A stretch of DNA of 64,000 nt from Calycina herbarum (Eukaryota > Ascomycota > Leotiomycetes > Helotiales > Pezizellaceae): positions 124,001 through 188,000 of the forward strand of contig LLEY01000045.1 in the NCBI GenBank assembly GCA_001414485.1, written 5' to 3'. The translations under genes and the position numbers were made by a program. Under the pieces are notes generated by a model. That model saw nothing but the letters and a program-made list of their open reading frames with translations, was not told the origin of the DNA and did no database searches. Shown here in pieces: positions 11,699 through 23,491 of this stretch (position 1 is its first letter; each line of letters starts with the position of its first letter).

Positions 11699-12604
11699 GT
11701 TGATAATTGTATATGATTTAGAATAGTTGATGTCTGATGTGAGAGCTCTGAGCTAAAAAGTAATGGGCTCTCATATCAGAGTGTGTAGTCGACTTCAGCC
11801 TGAAAGCATTGGAGCCTAACGAGCCTAGAACCATGGGTCTGTGCCGATTTTGACGATTTTGACGAGCCACCAACAAATATCCCCCCCCCTCCAGACGACT
11901 GGCATCACGAAAAGGCCTGCGAGATAACTGCAAAATACAAGGAGGCTATGCGCCAATTACACTGGTTTGGGAAGGTCCCTATCTGGTCTTACAGCCTCGG
12001 TACAAACATCCTTCCGGCCAACCTCTTAGAGTACGATACGCAAAATCCTTGGCTACGCAGCCCCCGAACGAGCTCGCGCAAAGCGTAGCGGACCGGCTTT
12101 CCTTCTATCAGATAATTTAGTAGACGAGGTTATCTTACATTGATTTATTTGAATGAGTTGATTGATATGATGAAGAATCAATTGTAGCTGGGAGAATTCG
12201 CCGCTTTTGAAGCCATCCCAGCATGCCTGATGAGTAATATACAAGGTGACACCAGCGTTCCGCTGGCTCTTCAGGGTTCGCCACGTCGATAACTCTATGT
12301 ACAGATCTTAGCAACTCTGGAGATCAGGAAGGGTTTAGGACATTCCCACCCGTTAGATACTGGGCGAGCTTTTCATCGGTAAAAGCAACAATACCGTCAT
12401 CGCGCGATTTCGGGGTCTGAATGATAGGCGCCATCCAATAATATTGTTGAAGAGGGGGTTGGGGATGGTGAGATTTTATGGGACAACTTCCACTGAAGTC
12501 CAACCGGGGAAAAGATACTCCGCTCCAGATTTACCCGGAACCACACCAACTTCGCTATTCTGCAAAGTACGCGCACGGACGCCTCCCAGGTTTTAGAGTC
12601 TTAG
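11699..12604. other. Spacer of normal GC, no firm gene
   Basis: A plus-strand stretch about 11890-12060 is open and coding-like but unrecognised. A run of nine to ten C lies at 11881-11890. The 5' part of the next gene may lie here, but the frame leading into it is interrupted. Confidence 0.4.
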
Positions 12605-13474
12605 ACCCGCCCGCAAACTAATGGATTAGCACATTCCCAACACTGTCGAACAGTAGCGAACGAAGCTGGAGTTGTGAACGAAACTACCGATGCATTGTAC
12701 AAGAAATACAGAGAAGCCGGCTATACTTCACATCGCAATCAACCCTTGACTTTATTTCCAAGCAACGTTGGCTTCAATGACGGCCTCTCTTCTGCCCAAC
12801 CAGACATCATCGAAGGATTAAACCAGACGAGATTTGGCTCAGTGCCATTCGAGCATCCTACCTTTGGAGGAGCTGCAGTTCTCTGGGAGCATTCTGAAGC
12901 CTTAAGCTTTCCTCACCTTGCTGGAGAGATTAAAGGTCCTGGGAAGAATTTGATCCAAGCCGAACATCAGGCCGCTTACGATGGAGCATGTATGGTGTAT
13001 AGCAGAGCTCGAGCTCAATCATTCCTCGGGCGTTCAGATCCTCCTGGCCACGCGACTGTTCAGACATTCACTACGGACGGCAGCAGAATTCAAACATATG
13101 CGCACTTTGCTACCGGAATCGAAAGCGATCTTGAAGATCCAAAATACCATCAGTATCTGACCTCAGACACCCCACTACTCGCTAGTCTTGCTGACTTCAA
13201 ACGTGGTCGTCTTCGTATTCGAAATTGCCAAGATTCCGCAAGGGAAGCTTCTGACGCGTTAAAGGACGATCTTATTGCATATAACGTGGAAGACAATTCC
13301 GATGGGTATGTTGAGCCTGCGTACCCTGCTGCAGATGCTCTTCCCACCCCATCGCATTCATCTTCCGAGAAACAGTCTAAAAAGCGACGGGTTCAACTTT
13401 CAAGCGCGAATCATCCAAAAAGGGGAAGGGGCATGAAGAAGCCAAAAGTGGCTGTGGATGCTCGTCCATCATGA
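12605..13474 (+). CDS. DUF7924-like fungal protein, nuclease-fold candidate (5' end unresolved)
   Basis: A 290-codon open frame ends at TGA 13472-13474. It contains NVGFNDGLSSAQPDIIEGL, then PHLAGEIKGPGK, YDGACMVYSRARAQSFLG, DPPGHATVQTFTTDG and a region ending RIRNCQDSAREASDAL, the order seen in an uncharacterised fungal family that I recall as DUF7924. An acidic D followed later by E-x-K (GEIKG) is compatible with a PD-(D/E)xK nuclease core; that activity is inference. The C-terminus is basic (KKRRVQ..KRGRGMKKPK), a likely nuclear localisation signal. No ATG exists at the front: the frame begins after tag 12602-12604, which would also serve as a 3' splice site, so an upstream exon or N-terminal loss is likely. 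Codon use is normal and no internal stop occurs. Confidence 0.7.
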   Translation, partial: TRPQTNGLAHSQHCRTVANEAGVVNETTDALYKKYREAGYTSHRNQPLTLFPSNVGFNDGLSSAQPDIIEGLNQTRFGSVPFEHPTFGGAAVLWEHSEALSFPHLAGEIKGPGKNLIQAEHQAAYDGACMVYSRARAQSFLGRSDPPGHATVQTFTTDGSRIQTYAHFATGIESDLEDPKYHQYLTSDTPLLASLADFKRGRLRIRNCQDSAREASDALKDDLIAYNVEDNSDGYVEPAYPAADALPTPSHSSSEKQSKKRRVQLSSANHPKRGRGMKKPKVAVDARPS

Positions 13475-13980
13475 CATGTTGTATCCAAGCGTTATGGTTT
13501 CTTTTGGCACCATACGACTTCACTTTAATATACCGGACTTTGGCCTATTCACGTACATTTGTTTTTTCTTGTTTCAATTAAATTATATGATATTGGCAAT
13601 TTTGTTTTCATCAGTTATTGGTTTTTTCTGAACTCAATTATATTCAAATTGTTTAGTTTCCGCAATCATACTATCTGCTGTGGTCTCTGCGCCTCATCTC
13701 CTCACATCTCAGGATTCCAGACTTGAGTTTGATCGTCGAATGTAAACCTGTTAATTATGTAAGTCAGGAGATCTTTCAAGGAAGTATAGCAAATTCTCAC
13801 CAGTGATGATTGTGCTCTGTGAGAGCTCCTTCACCGTACTCCTTCGACAGAACTGCTTCCATCCTGAATGGGAGCTTCACCCTGATGTCTTCAAGGTACG
13901 ATTTTCGGAGTGGATATATTTCATTTCTCTGATTGTGTCAGCGCGATATCCTCCTCGGTGACTGAGAGCATACAGTATAG
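13475..13980. other. Intergenic region between convergent genes
   Basis: AT-rich 3' region shared by the DUF7924-like gene and the large minus-strand gene, which converge here. It has several T-rich tracts and no gene. Confidence 0.6.
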
Positions 13981-16900
13981 CTATGTAATAGATTCTGCCA
14001 TAAATCGTGAAGAAGGGCATCTATCCCCATCCCGGTTCCCAGGCACCACAGACCAAGACTCCGAGGTAAACTCCAGTTCACCTTTATCTTCCATCCCAGC
14101 AGGATCAACATAAAGCCTCATATCAACATTATTCTTCCCAAGATTGAAAACTCGAAGGATGATATACACTTCCTTTGAAGCTTGATTACCCAACCTCATC
14201 CTTCCCATCTAAATTTTGTCAGCATCAAATCAACATAGTTTTGAACTGGTAAACTTACTCTTCGATGTTGAGCCTTACTTAAAAAGAGCCTGGTGGCACA
14301 TCCTTTTGTCGTGGCTTTTACCTCGAGGAAATACATTGGTTTCCCGCTAGCCCAAATACCCTCATCAAGGTAGCCGTTGGAAATCAGAAGTTTTGTTAAT
14401 TCTCCTTCTTCGTCGTCGTATGTAATATCCGCTGTTTCTGGCTCTTTCCACGGTCTCATATCCTCGTAGTTCTCATGGACCTTCACATATTTCCGTATTG
14501 TGCTTTGCCAATTACCGCGATCAAATCCCGGGAGAGGAGTCTCAAGTCGAGAGAGAAGTTCAAAAGCCTATACATATTAGTTATTTACCCCGATTGCATG
14601 AATTTCGTACATACGTATAGTTCTCCAGCTGCTCCAATCTTCATATCATGAGCAAGTTGGTTCTCACTCCTCACTCCGAAAGGCAGATCGTATGTGTTCA
14701 TTTCTTGCACGGCCTCCATTGGTAGAGCATTCAGGAGTTCGTCAAGATTGAAGGCTCCTTGAGATGGAAATGCTCCTCTTTTCTTTCTTGCAGCAGTGAT
14801 TGTGTTATCAAGTAGTCGTCGATACTCCATTTGGCTACTTCCAGGACTAAAGGGGAGTGGTGCACTGTTCGAAGGAAAGGGCTCCGCTGGGTTTTCCGGA
14901 GGAGTACTATGCTGCATCGGGTGCGATGAGGCCCTTTGCTGATAGCTCGCCGCCTGGGCAGAAGCGAAAATTGTAGAGGAGTTGGTGCTTTGAGTGGATG
15001 GTGCACTAAATCCAGCAGATGCCTCCATTTCTGATGGGATCGATTCAACGTCACTTTCTACATTCCGCTGCTGATCACCACCTATAACGTCGGGTGATTG
15101 TTGATGCTCTTCCTTGTACTGATCTGGATATGGGACTGGGACGATACCAGCCTCCTCAAGTACCATATCAACAACCTTGTCGCTAGACGCGAGTATGACC
15201 GTGATTGTAGAAACAGCTTTCGAATCAAGCGCCGATGTCGAGTTCCCGCCCACTTCTGCCATCATGATCTCGTTGAATATCTTCGTGGGAAGCAGCCGTA
15301 GGTAACAGATCTCTTGATTTTTTGAATCTTTCGGAATATATATTTGCAGGCCTTCCGGGCTTTCTTCAATGTGAAGATTTGTCTTGCTGACCGGAACGGG
15401 TTCGCTAAGGAGTTTATGCTCAAGAGTTCCAATGATTCCGTCGGTTTCATACACTCTCGATTTAAGAAATAATTGATAGAGATCTTGACTGTCGTTCTTG
15501 GCTCTGGGACTGTGAAAGTGCGTTGCACAGCTGATAATATTAGCTGAGAGCCTTAATGGCCAAGAATTGATACATACCGGGAGAGCGCATAAGCACGTCT
15601 TTGTAGATTCCTTGTCCTCTCGTGACTTGGCTCTGGGAGAGATCCCTCAAAAGAGGACTTCTCAACCACTACTTCAGACAAATATCCACCAACTTCCATA
15701 CTGGACAGAAAGGGTTGCAAAGTCCGTATATCCTTCAGACTGAAATCGAGAAAATCCAACATTCCTTTAAAAGCATCAGCCCATGGCTGACGGTCAATAA
15801 TCGAGAATCTTTCCAGTCTTGTGCATAGTTCGATTGCCGCATCTGATTTACGCACAGGCAAGACTTTGGACCCGTGTAGGGGTTTTAAGTCCTCGAGAGT
15901 CGGATTAAATGCATTAATTTGCCAAATGAGGCTCTTAATATCGTAGATGTCGATGGATGGCGAAGACGGAGCGACTCGTTTCAGCTCTTTAACAAGCAAA
16001 TGTAAATCTGGGGTCTTGACCTTGAGCACTTCCACGAACAAGGTCTCCAAGTTAGAATACTGGCCGCTGATTATACTCTTCCCTGGTACTTGAGCATCTT
16101 TTGACCATAGGCATGCTGATGGCGCACTCCAGCGTTTGCCTACCATATCAGAGATGAGGTTAGCTTCCTCGAAACTGGATCTAGAGCAAACAAGTCAGTT
16201 GAGCGTTTGCAGCATGGGGCTTTCATTTCGAACCGAAGTTTTTCCAAATTTTTGGGCTCCATGTGGGCTGAAACCTCTTGAAGGCGAAGATAAATATCCT
16301 GAATAACCTTTACGTCTTGCTGCTCTTTCCCCTGACGGGCCTTGAGCTCGCTAATAAGATTAACCCAAGAGACATCTTTAATATCGAGAGTTTCTTTAAA
16401 GAAGGTGGTGAGAGTAGGGGTATTGGAACATGACAACAAAGGGAGTAAAGGTATATATGATGTGAAGTAGTCTGGTGCATCCCAAAGACAACAGCCTGAA
16501 TAAGTCCAAGAGGGCGGGGCCTGTGCGCAGGAGGGTGCGAGTATGAGGTGTCCATCGTGAACAAAGTCTCTGTTGTACGGATGAATAAGCTTATGGGATA
16601 CGGTAACGATGTGTGATGAAATGAATGGAATGTGGGATGGGAGGCTATGGAATATGGGGAAGGCTTTTCTTACCGGACACTTTTCATGTCCGAAGAGTCT
16701 GACATCCAGATCTTCTGCTGAATGATTTCGTATATCTTATACTGAAATTCTGCTTTCGAAGATTTGCAGTAGTAAAGTACCTGCAGCCAGAAATCAAGGT
16801 TGTCCTCAATCCCTACGTGAAACGCTTTGAGGAATTTCCATCCCTCAAAATCCATTCCGTTTTCCAGTTTCAGGAACGGGAATTTCTGGACGTCGACAAA

Positions 16901-19449
16901 TTTGCCACAGTTAATCATTAGTGTCTCCGATGGAATGAAAGTCTCTTTCAATCGTTTGGGGCCAATGTTCGTGCTGGGAACTATCACTTCAGATATTGTC
17001 GATGCCAACTCGGTACTCATCGCAGCTGCGTAAGAAGCCCAATGTGCCTTCAATGTCCCTAACAGCTTTTCCGGACGTTCTTTGATGATATACTGGAAGA
17101 CTGGAGACAGTTGTGTGGGGTCTTCGGGACTCACAAGACGTGGATGATTCAAGACACCAACCACGTTTTGTAACCAGGTCTTGAATGAAGGGTGAGATCC
17201 GCTTCGTTTCTCATGAGGAAGCTCGATTCGCTTGCAATAATCTGGATGAATAAGGGAGCCAACCCAGCCATGTGGCGCGAGATCGGTGCTCGAAACTGGT
17301 CCAATCAACTTCTCAAAACTGTATTCCTCATCGCTTTGGAGATACAAGTCCACCTCATTGCACCGAGTCCGACTAGCTAGGTAATCAAAGACGACAAAAG
17401 AATTCGATTTGCGGAGCTGAGCCGTCAAATTTGGAGAATGAGCCGAATACAGAAATTGTAAATCATTCAAAGATTTTTCGAAGGTGATGTCGGAGTCCCC
17501 ATCATACCGTTTCAGCACGAGTGTTCCTATGTCTTGGAGCAAGGCAGGCTCAACACCTAGGGCGATGAAAAGCTTCTCCCTTATTGGGACTTTCGAGGAT
17601 TCTTCATCGACAATCCTTAATCCGAGATCATCCGGGATGAGTATACCCTCTGTGCGAGGGAAGTATACGTCACCGTTGGTGTTTGCTGTCCAGACTCCGT
17701 TTTTCAGTGGGATACATGGTAATTTGCGAACTCCATCGGGAAACGACCCTTTCCATTTGCCCTCAAACAGAAACAGTAAAAGCTCCGCGAAACTTATATG
17801 CCAATCATCAGTCGCTGGAGTGGATTGAAACTTGGATTTTTTGATGCCTTTGTCCAAATCGCATTGCAACCGCGGTAATGCATCATTAGAGAACATCATA
17901 TCACCTAAGCCTAGGCTTTTAAGGGCCGCTATATCTTTCACTTGGTATTCTGAAGCAAGATACATTTCGTGGTCCAGATCAGCAACGAGGGGTTTGCCAT
18001 CATGTATGAAACGTGGCCCGACTTTCTTCAACTGTCTAACGGGTCGAAGAGGCCCATGGCTTTGTCCACGTAACACTGGGCGGTCTTTGAGGAGTTCATG
18101 GATTTTCTTTTCAATGCGTTTCCAGACAGTGCTTGGTATCCCCCATGGGATGTATCGCGGCCACTTATATTGAAGTGTAGGGTGATTGCAAAATTGAAGC
18201 ACGGCATCCAGAAACGTTTCAGCAATGCCGTCCAGAAGTTCCAAGTTCCGCTGCCTATCATCAACTATGCCTTGCCTATTGGCTTCCGTGACGAAGTCCG
18301 ATTGGATAAGGAACTACATATTATTAGCCGATAATCCATACAACACCAGGATTTATTTACTAAGAATCCGAACTCCCCCATGGGAAGGTAACTATATGTC
18401 TGTTGGGGACTAATGATCGGTTCATCATTGTCGAGGGGAAATGCAAGCACCACTTCAGCAGTGTTGCCGTCTCGATGTTCATCAGGTGACAAGTTTGTCA
18501 GGGTCTTCCGCGTAATGTGGTACTGCTTCAGAGAAGGCGGTTGAACCGTAGAGCCTTTTCTGTGGAATTTCTTCAGTGTTACTCGTCCACAAGACCCATC
18601 TAAGCTCCGTGAGAATGTAGTTGATTCTGTGTTGGTCCCGTTGTGTTTTTCGATTGTGATTTCGCTAAGCTTGTTCAAAAACAGGAGAAGGGTGTCTGGG
18701 AGAGCATCGAATTGCGAGAGTAGTCTGGAATAGTCTAATTCAGGAAGTAGTGTTAGGGTCATGCGGGTTAAAGGGTCTGGCAAATCTGCCTCCGCAGGTT
18801 CCCACACTGGAGTCACCAAGCCCATCCCACTCGTTCGGGGCGGATTTTTGAGGGTTCCAGCCTGTTCCGGCGATTGTTTGGAAGAGGTACTCTCTTCAGG
18901 AAAATGTTGGAAGGAGAACGAAAAAGGCCCTGATTGAATGTGAACTTTTGATGCCACCATGAAGACGGACTTGAATCCAATGCCCTTTTGGCCGATGAAG
19001 AATTGTTGAGCGCCCTCTCTGGTCTTGGTGCTCTCTCCAATTTTGCAGATTGCTTTCACATTTGCAGCAGTAAATCCATCCTCATTTGAGTCAATGACTA
19101 TCTTGTTGGGATAGACAGTGAACTTGAGGTAGGGCTTTGCGCCATTAGCCGTAGCTCTCGTGTAAACATTGTCTTCGGCATTTTGGACCAACTCAAAAAC
19201 AAATCGAGCCTTGCTACTGTAGAGATTCGTTGCTAATCTGGGCTATCGTCAACATTTTTCAATGCACTCTGAATAGGGAGCATACTTTAGGGTAGATATT
19301 CCAAGGCTTTGTTGGAGCGTCTCTATTGCTTCCAGAGCTTCCGGATCGCTCGCTTCACGTGCACTCTGGCTGATCCATCCATATCCGCGGGCGATACTTA
19401 CAATGAGTTTTTGTGCTGCCGCAGTGGATATAACTTCATTGGTGGCCAT
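13981..19449 (-). CDS. HSP90-like ATPase with C-terminal NO VEIN/DUF3883-like domain, 1690 aa
   Basis: Eight exons on the minus strand: 19449-19286, 19237-18361, 18313-16674, 16569-16234, 16180-15578, 15530-14615, 14567-14259 and 14208-13981. The exons sum to 5073 nt, exactly 1691 codons, with no internal stop. All introns are GT-AG, 47-104 bp (the intron at 16181-16233 has a weak GTTCGA donor). The N-terminus has the Bergerat ATP fold: N-box ELVQNAED (residues 70-77), SNEDGF (about 105-110) and GQKGIGFKSVF (137-147). A long alpha-rich middle follows, then a Ser/Gln/Pro-rich linker (about 1345-1445). The C-terminus has YFLEVKATTKG near 1591-1601 and FLSKAQHRR, the E-x-K core of DUF3883, a nuclease-like fold. 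Sacsin and plant NO VEIN share this ATPase type. The fungal role is unknown. This is the only large gene here without RIP damage. Confidence 0.9.
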
Positions 19450-20041
19450 TGACGTATTGTTCGGGCCAACCGACAATAAATACAGCCAAATAGGTGATCG
19501 GTTTCCGTACAACAAACAATTGCAAAACAAACTTAATATGGGGCTTATAGCAACAAAGTCTCGAGCAAAGAGTCTTCTAATAGACTTCTCCGGCCCCCAT
19601 TATGACCCCCGTCCGCAATATACATGGGAAGGAACTTGCGACATCCAAGTCTGTCGACCGTCTCAACATCCAGGCTGAACCAAACTGTCGGAATCAACAA
19701 CTTGGAAGAATCAAAATAATACATTGCACCTTCTTCAATCGTTCACCAACCCGAACCATCCATCCCCTGACCGGACTACGGGGTGCTTGGGAAAGCGATA
19801 GGGGCAGGTTTAAAGCTCCTTGCTGCGCAGGTTTGTTCCCCGAACTGGTGTTTCATTTCAAGGTCTTGAACGGCGCAGCAAGCTGAGGTGCATGCATGAT
19901 GTTGCATTACCATAATTCCACGGCCGCTTCTCCGGAGACAAATGCTTTGGGTCTGACCTTTGGGATCTGGTGGTCGCTGCTGGTGTGGTAAGAGTCGGGA
20001 TTCGAAGATCCTCAAATTTTGAAAGCTGGCTTCAGGGGTAG
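19450..20041. other. Upstream region of the large ATPase gene
   Basis: About 600 bp of near-normal GC upstream of the minus-strand start ATG at 19449. It presumably holds the promoter, but no definite element stands out and open stretches here have no family resemblance. Confidence 0.4.
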
Positions 20042-20536
20042 CCTAAGCCCAAAGAGGAGGGCGCAGATTACGTGCCAGCAGCAGAGAAGCTAGCTGAGTC
20101 AGGTAATAACTCTAGCCTTTCCATATCAGGCAAGTGTGACTGTGGCTTCGCACGATCCTATTGGCTTCCATATCAGCACGTGATCTATGCTTGGGAGGTC
20201 CTCGGAGAAATAGAAGAGCCGGACTAGACCGATTTGGCCGTGCAGTTTGACGAATCAGGGTTCGAGATTTACACTAGCTGGCCGCTAGTTGAGGTTAGTG
20301 ATGAAACTGACATATTAACACGTGACCTAAAAGCAAAGCTGGTCACGAGTAAGGCGCTAGAGTCAGTGCGGACGCGCTTTTTTGAGGTAGTTGAGGTCTC
20401 TAATACACTCTATGAAGAGGCACGTGAGCGCCTGCTACGTCGGTGGGAAGAAGAGCTGGCTGACTATACGAGTGCTTTTATTAGTCGATCCCTGACGGAA
20501 TGGATGGAGCGGGCCGATCAGATCATCCTGTTTTAA
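20042..20536 (+). pseudogene. C-terminal fragment of a MULE-type transposase (SWIM zinc finger)
   Basis: The frame from just after TAG 20039-20041 reads into KCDCGFARSYWLPYQHVIYA, a SWIM-type zinc finger (C-x-C-x(n)-C-x-H) whose third Cys is now Tyr (TGT to TAT). TAG at 20227-20229 follows and probably replaces a Trp. The frame then runs open for 100 codons, acidic and helical, to TAA 20534-20536. SWIM fingers near the C-terminus are typical of Mutator-like transposases. The catalytic DDE part is absent, so this is a remnant. Both changes are G-to-A, consistent with RIP. Confidence 0.6.
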
Positions 20537-21521
20537 TTAGGCTTGGCGTACTATCTCGGTTCAATTAAATTCCGTGGGTGCCTCACGAAACCGTTGCTAT
20601 AATAAGCGTACCCCTTCTTCGCCGCCTTCGTCTTCACAGGGGAACGATTGAAACGGCAACCATTAGCGTCGAGCCAACTCACTAGCTCAAAGCTAAAGTA
20701 ATTTAAGCGAGCCTATCGAATAAATTGACACCATAGACCTAGCTAGTTAAGCTTCACAAATCAATCAATTCTCCATGACTTACGATACTTCCATAACTCC
20801 CAACTCAACGGGTTAATAAATCATACATCTATTTTTTAATTTTTTTTTACTACTTCTGCCCGACTTGAGCAAGGATAGAGACTGTAGATAGCGGCAGAAA
20901 TGATTTTGTGAAACAGAGCTACTTAAACTACTCTAACCGACCGGCTCAACTGGCCCTTGAGAAACCCAGAACCATGATTTAAGCGATCTTGTACTATTTC
21001 GCAAGTGAAGGCGGCTAAGGAAATAAAACCTTGCGATCAGGAAATCTATCAGAGAAGCATAAGCCATTAGTCCATCCCCTTGTTATTAGTCTCGGCTGGT
21101 CATTTTTAGTTGACCCATTCCACCTGACCTCTAATGAAATATGTTTTTCAATTTCACCCCCTTTGCTTACTATATATGATGTGAAAACATATAAATCCTG
21201 TCTCTACTTCCCTGCTTTATTAGCCCTGCTAAAGAAGATCGCACAGTAAGGTTTATGCTTTACATTTTTCTTTGGCTGTATATTAGGAGCATGACGCGGG
21301 GCATGATGTGCTAGTCGGAGCTTCTTCCCTTCTTGAATCGTTCTAAGTATCGCTTTAACCATCGAATCCTTGTATTAGCGATCTCTCTTATCAATGCCAA
21401 CGCGTCCAGCTTCCTTAGATACATAATCACGTATGTCTTGCGTAAGAGACCTGTAACATAAAATCAATCTCTTGTAAAACAACTTACTTATTTTATCTGG
21501 CTAGTACAAAAAGCAAAACCT
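20537..21521. other. AT-rich spacer
   Basis: Nearly 1 kb with no convincing frame; a 72-codon open stretch at 21031-21249 has no family features. It holds the upstream region of the HET gene. Confidence 0.45.
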
Positions 21522-22142
21522 ATGCATCTTCAATTTGGATTCCCATTATTGTACAAGATAGGCAGTAAAGCCTATTTTGGATTGCTTAGCGAGTGGCTTC
21601 GAGTCTGCGACAAAAAACATGAGTGTTATCCCGGATCCGATGATCTACTACCGACCAGACTCCTTGATGTTGGAGACCATGAGAGGCCGGGTTTATTACG
21701 TCTTCATCGCACTGAGAATAATGAACGTGGAAGGTATATTGCCTTGTCACATTGTTGGGGCCAGCTACAAGAGAACGAGAAATTTTGCACATTTGGCTGT
21801 AATATCAAGTCCCTATGTGAAAGCATTGACTTTTCAAAACTACCGAAGACATTTCAAGACGCTGTCACTGTTACTCGAAAACTTGGTCTACGATTCCTGT
21901 GGATTGACTCAATTTGTATTATCCAGCGCCACGAAGATTGCCCACAAGAGTGTAACGACTTTAACGACTGGGGAAAAGAGTCTCTGATGATGGAAAGTGT
22001 GTTTGGCTCAGCCTTACCTACTTCCACTTTGTGTGTACCCTTTAACCTCCAACAAATCTCGGGCAAGGTGGAAACTTTTGAAGTATTCGTCGTGGGAAGG
22101 CGACTATTTGTAGTTTACTACCTTGATCATTCTCCACCTTGA
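21522..22142 (+). pseudogene. Truncated HET-domain gene
   Basis: ATG 21522 opens a 206-codon frame. A typical N-terminal HET region follows: WLRVCDKKHECYPGSDD, RLLDVGD, then RYIALSHCWG (HET block 1, usually YxALSYxWG) and LPKTFQDAVTVTRKLGLRF with LWIDSICIIQ (HET block 2). The third block, normally shortly after the M..VY.xA segment, is lost: after about residue 165 (VFGSA) the sequence becomes unrelated and ends at TGA 22140-22142. Full HET proteins are usually 500-800 aa, so this is a 3' truncation. No stop falls inside the retained domain; codon use is normal and RIP damage is slight. Confidence 0.75.
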
Positions 22143-22165
22143 CCGTGCTCCACCTTGATCATTTA
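22118..22165. repeat. Three 16-bp tandem units (CCACCTTGATCATTCT-like)
   Basis: Three imperfect copies in a row at the truncated end of the HET frame: ctaccttgatcattct, ccaccttgaccgtgct, ccaccttgatcattta. This array is where the HET frame finally ends. Confidence 0.7.
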
Positions 22166-22169
22166 CCGA

Positions 22170-22729
22170 CTCAGACGAATATACTCCCTTTAATGAGATT
22201 CATCGAGGGAGTCTATTGATTCGTTGTTAAGCCCAAGAATTTTATTTCAAAATAGCAGGTTTGAAGAAAGGAGCAGGATACAACGCCAGACCGCGTGGTC
22301 TATCTGCACGGTAAGTCGAGGAACGGAAGGAGAAGATTTTGTGGATGCACATTAAAAGGGAAAGTGAGTTTGCACTGCGGAGCGCCTGTGCACGATGAGC
22401 ACTAGGGCGGTCCAACAGGCTGGTAGCGGTAACTGCCAATGATAAATAGTGGGGAAAGGCACTAAGACCGAGCGAGGCCAGTCTTAGCGGAAAAGCTTGC
22501 CGTACATATCAGAATGATCAGACCACCTATGATCAAAGGTTACAACAGTTAAGTTAGCATTCGACCTACTCCCGGTCTTCACTAAGAATAGCCTTTAAAT
22601 CTATAATTGAGATGTAAAATCTGTGAATAGTTCAGAAAGTTCAGTTCTATAATTAGCCCCTGTAAGTTAAATAAAATAAGGACGATTAACAAGGAATTAA
22701 GGCACCGGATATACTCATATAGAAAAAAG
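22170..22729. other. Spacer before solo LTR
   Basis: Mixed-composition sequence with no gene I can support; no internal repeat seen. Confidence 0.4.
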
Positions 22730-22734
22730 GATTC

Positions 22735-22964
22735 TGTTGGTACGACTTGGTAGTCGTGACGAACGTCGAATACGGGATCCAGGTCACCTTCTCTGTTGAG
22801 GTAACTAAATCAGTGTATTCATTGGTGTCTGAAGAGTAAAAGTACAGGATGGTGGTGTTCTACAAGCTTAAGTATGTGAGTGGCCAGCCACTCACATGAC
22901 GAGAAGCAAGTAGATACAATAGGCTCTCATCCAAGGTGCTATTCACCAGAATTGTGTACCGACA
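22735..22964. mobile_element. Solo LTR, 230 bp, TSD GATTC
   Basis: Ends form a short inverted repeat, TGTTGGTAC at the left and GTACCGACA at the right, and the element is flanked by perfect 5-bp direct repeats GATTC at 22730-22734 and 22965-22969. The TG..CA termini and the TSD are the signature of LTR recombination that removed the internal region. Sequence differs from the chromovirus LTR and from the 192-bp family, so it is a third LTR family. Confidence 0.88.
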
Positions 22965-23391
22965 GATTCTATATTGATTCGAAATTTCCTATTATAGATA
23001 ATTTTTCGACTTCAGGAACGAAGTGTCGGATATAAATATTATGCCTGCCTGATTCCGGCTACTTAATTTACAACTGCCTTCAACGGCCATTCTTAATATG
23101 CCACATTATCCCACCTCCCTTAATTCTTAGAACCAGACTTTTTTTGACAGCTGGTGGAAGAGACAAAGTACTAAATAGCTGTATATAGCTAACAAGATAG
23201 AACTTTCGAAGCAGCCCAATTGGGAAGCGGCGAGAATGGCGGTAACGCCTTTAAAGTCAAAGCTCGATTGACCAATATGCCATCAGTACTTAAGGCCTGC
23301 CCACTGGTCATTTCCAAACTACAAGGTTAGTGATATCCCACCCCAACCTGTTTTTTATGTACTAATTATAGAGTAAGTTGGCAGCATTGCA

Positions 23392-23440
23392 GAACCAGCA
23401 GCCTCCCATGAATATATCCCCTTGGAACATAACCACTAGT
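23392..23440 (-). repeat. Inverted partial copy of 23825-23865
   Basis: The minus strand reads GTGGTTATGTTCCAAGGGGA followed by TATATTCATGG, closely matching plus-strand GTGGTTATGTTTCAAGGGAT and GTTCATGG at 23835-23865. The two arms are about 400 bp apart and flank most of the hypothetical frame. Confidence 0.6.
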
Positions 23441-23491
23441 GTTTGACTGTAAGTGATCCTAATCCTCAGTTTCTCTGCTGGATTCTGAAAC

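Noticed and set aside
14731..15054. 107-codon minus-strand frame
   Set aside because: Lies in an alternative frame of exon 6 of the large ATPase gene and has no features of its own.
16140..16234. Alternative reading of the ATPase gene with the 16439-16140 frame ending at TAG
   Set aside because: Using an intron 16181-16233 gives an FEEANLI..RWSAPSACLW continuation typical of the family and keeps the frame; the other reading stops.
17484..18173. Two long plus-strand open frames (114 and 113 codons)
   Set aside because: Antisense to exon 3 of the ATPase gene; compositional shadows of a well-supported coding exon.
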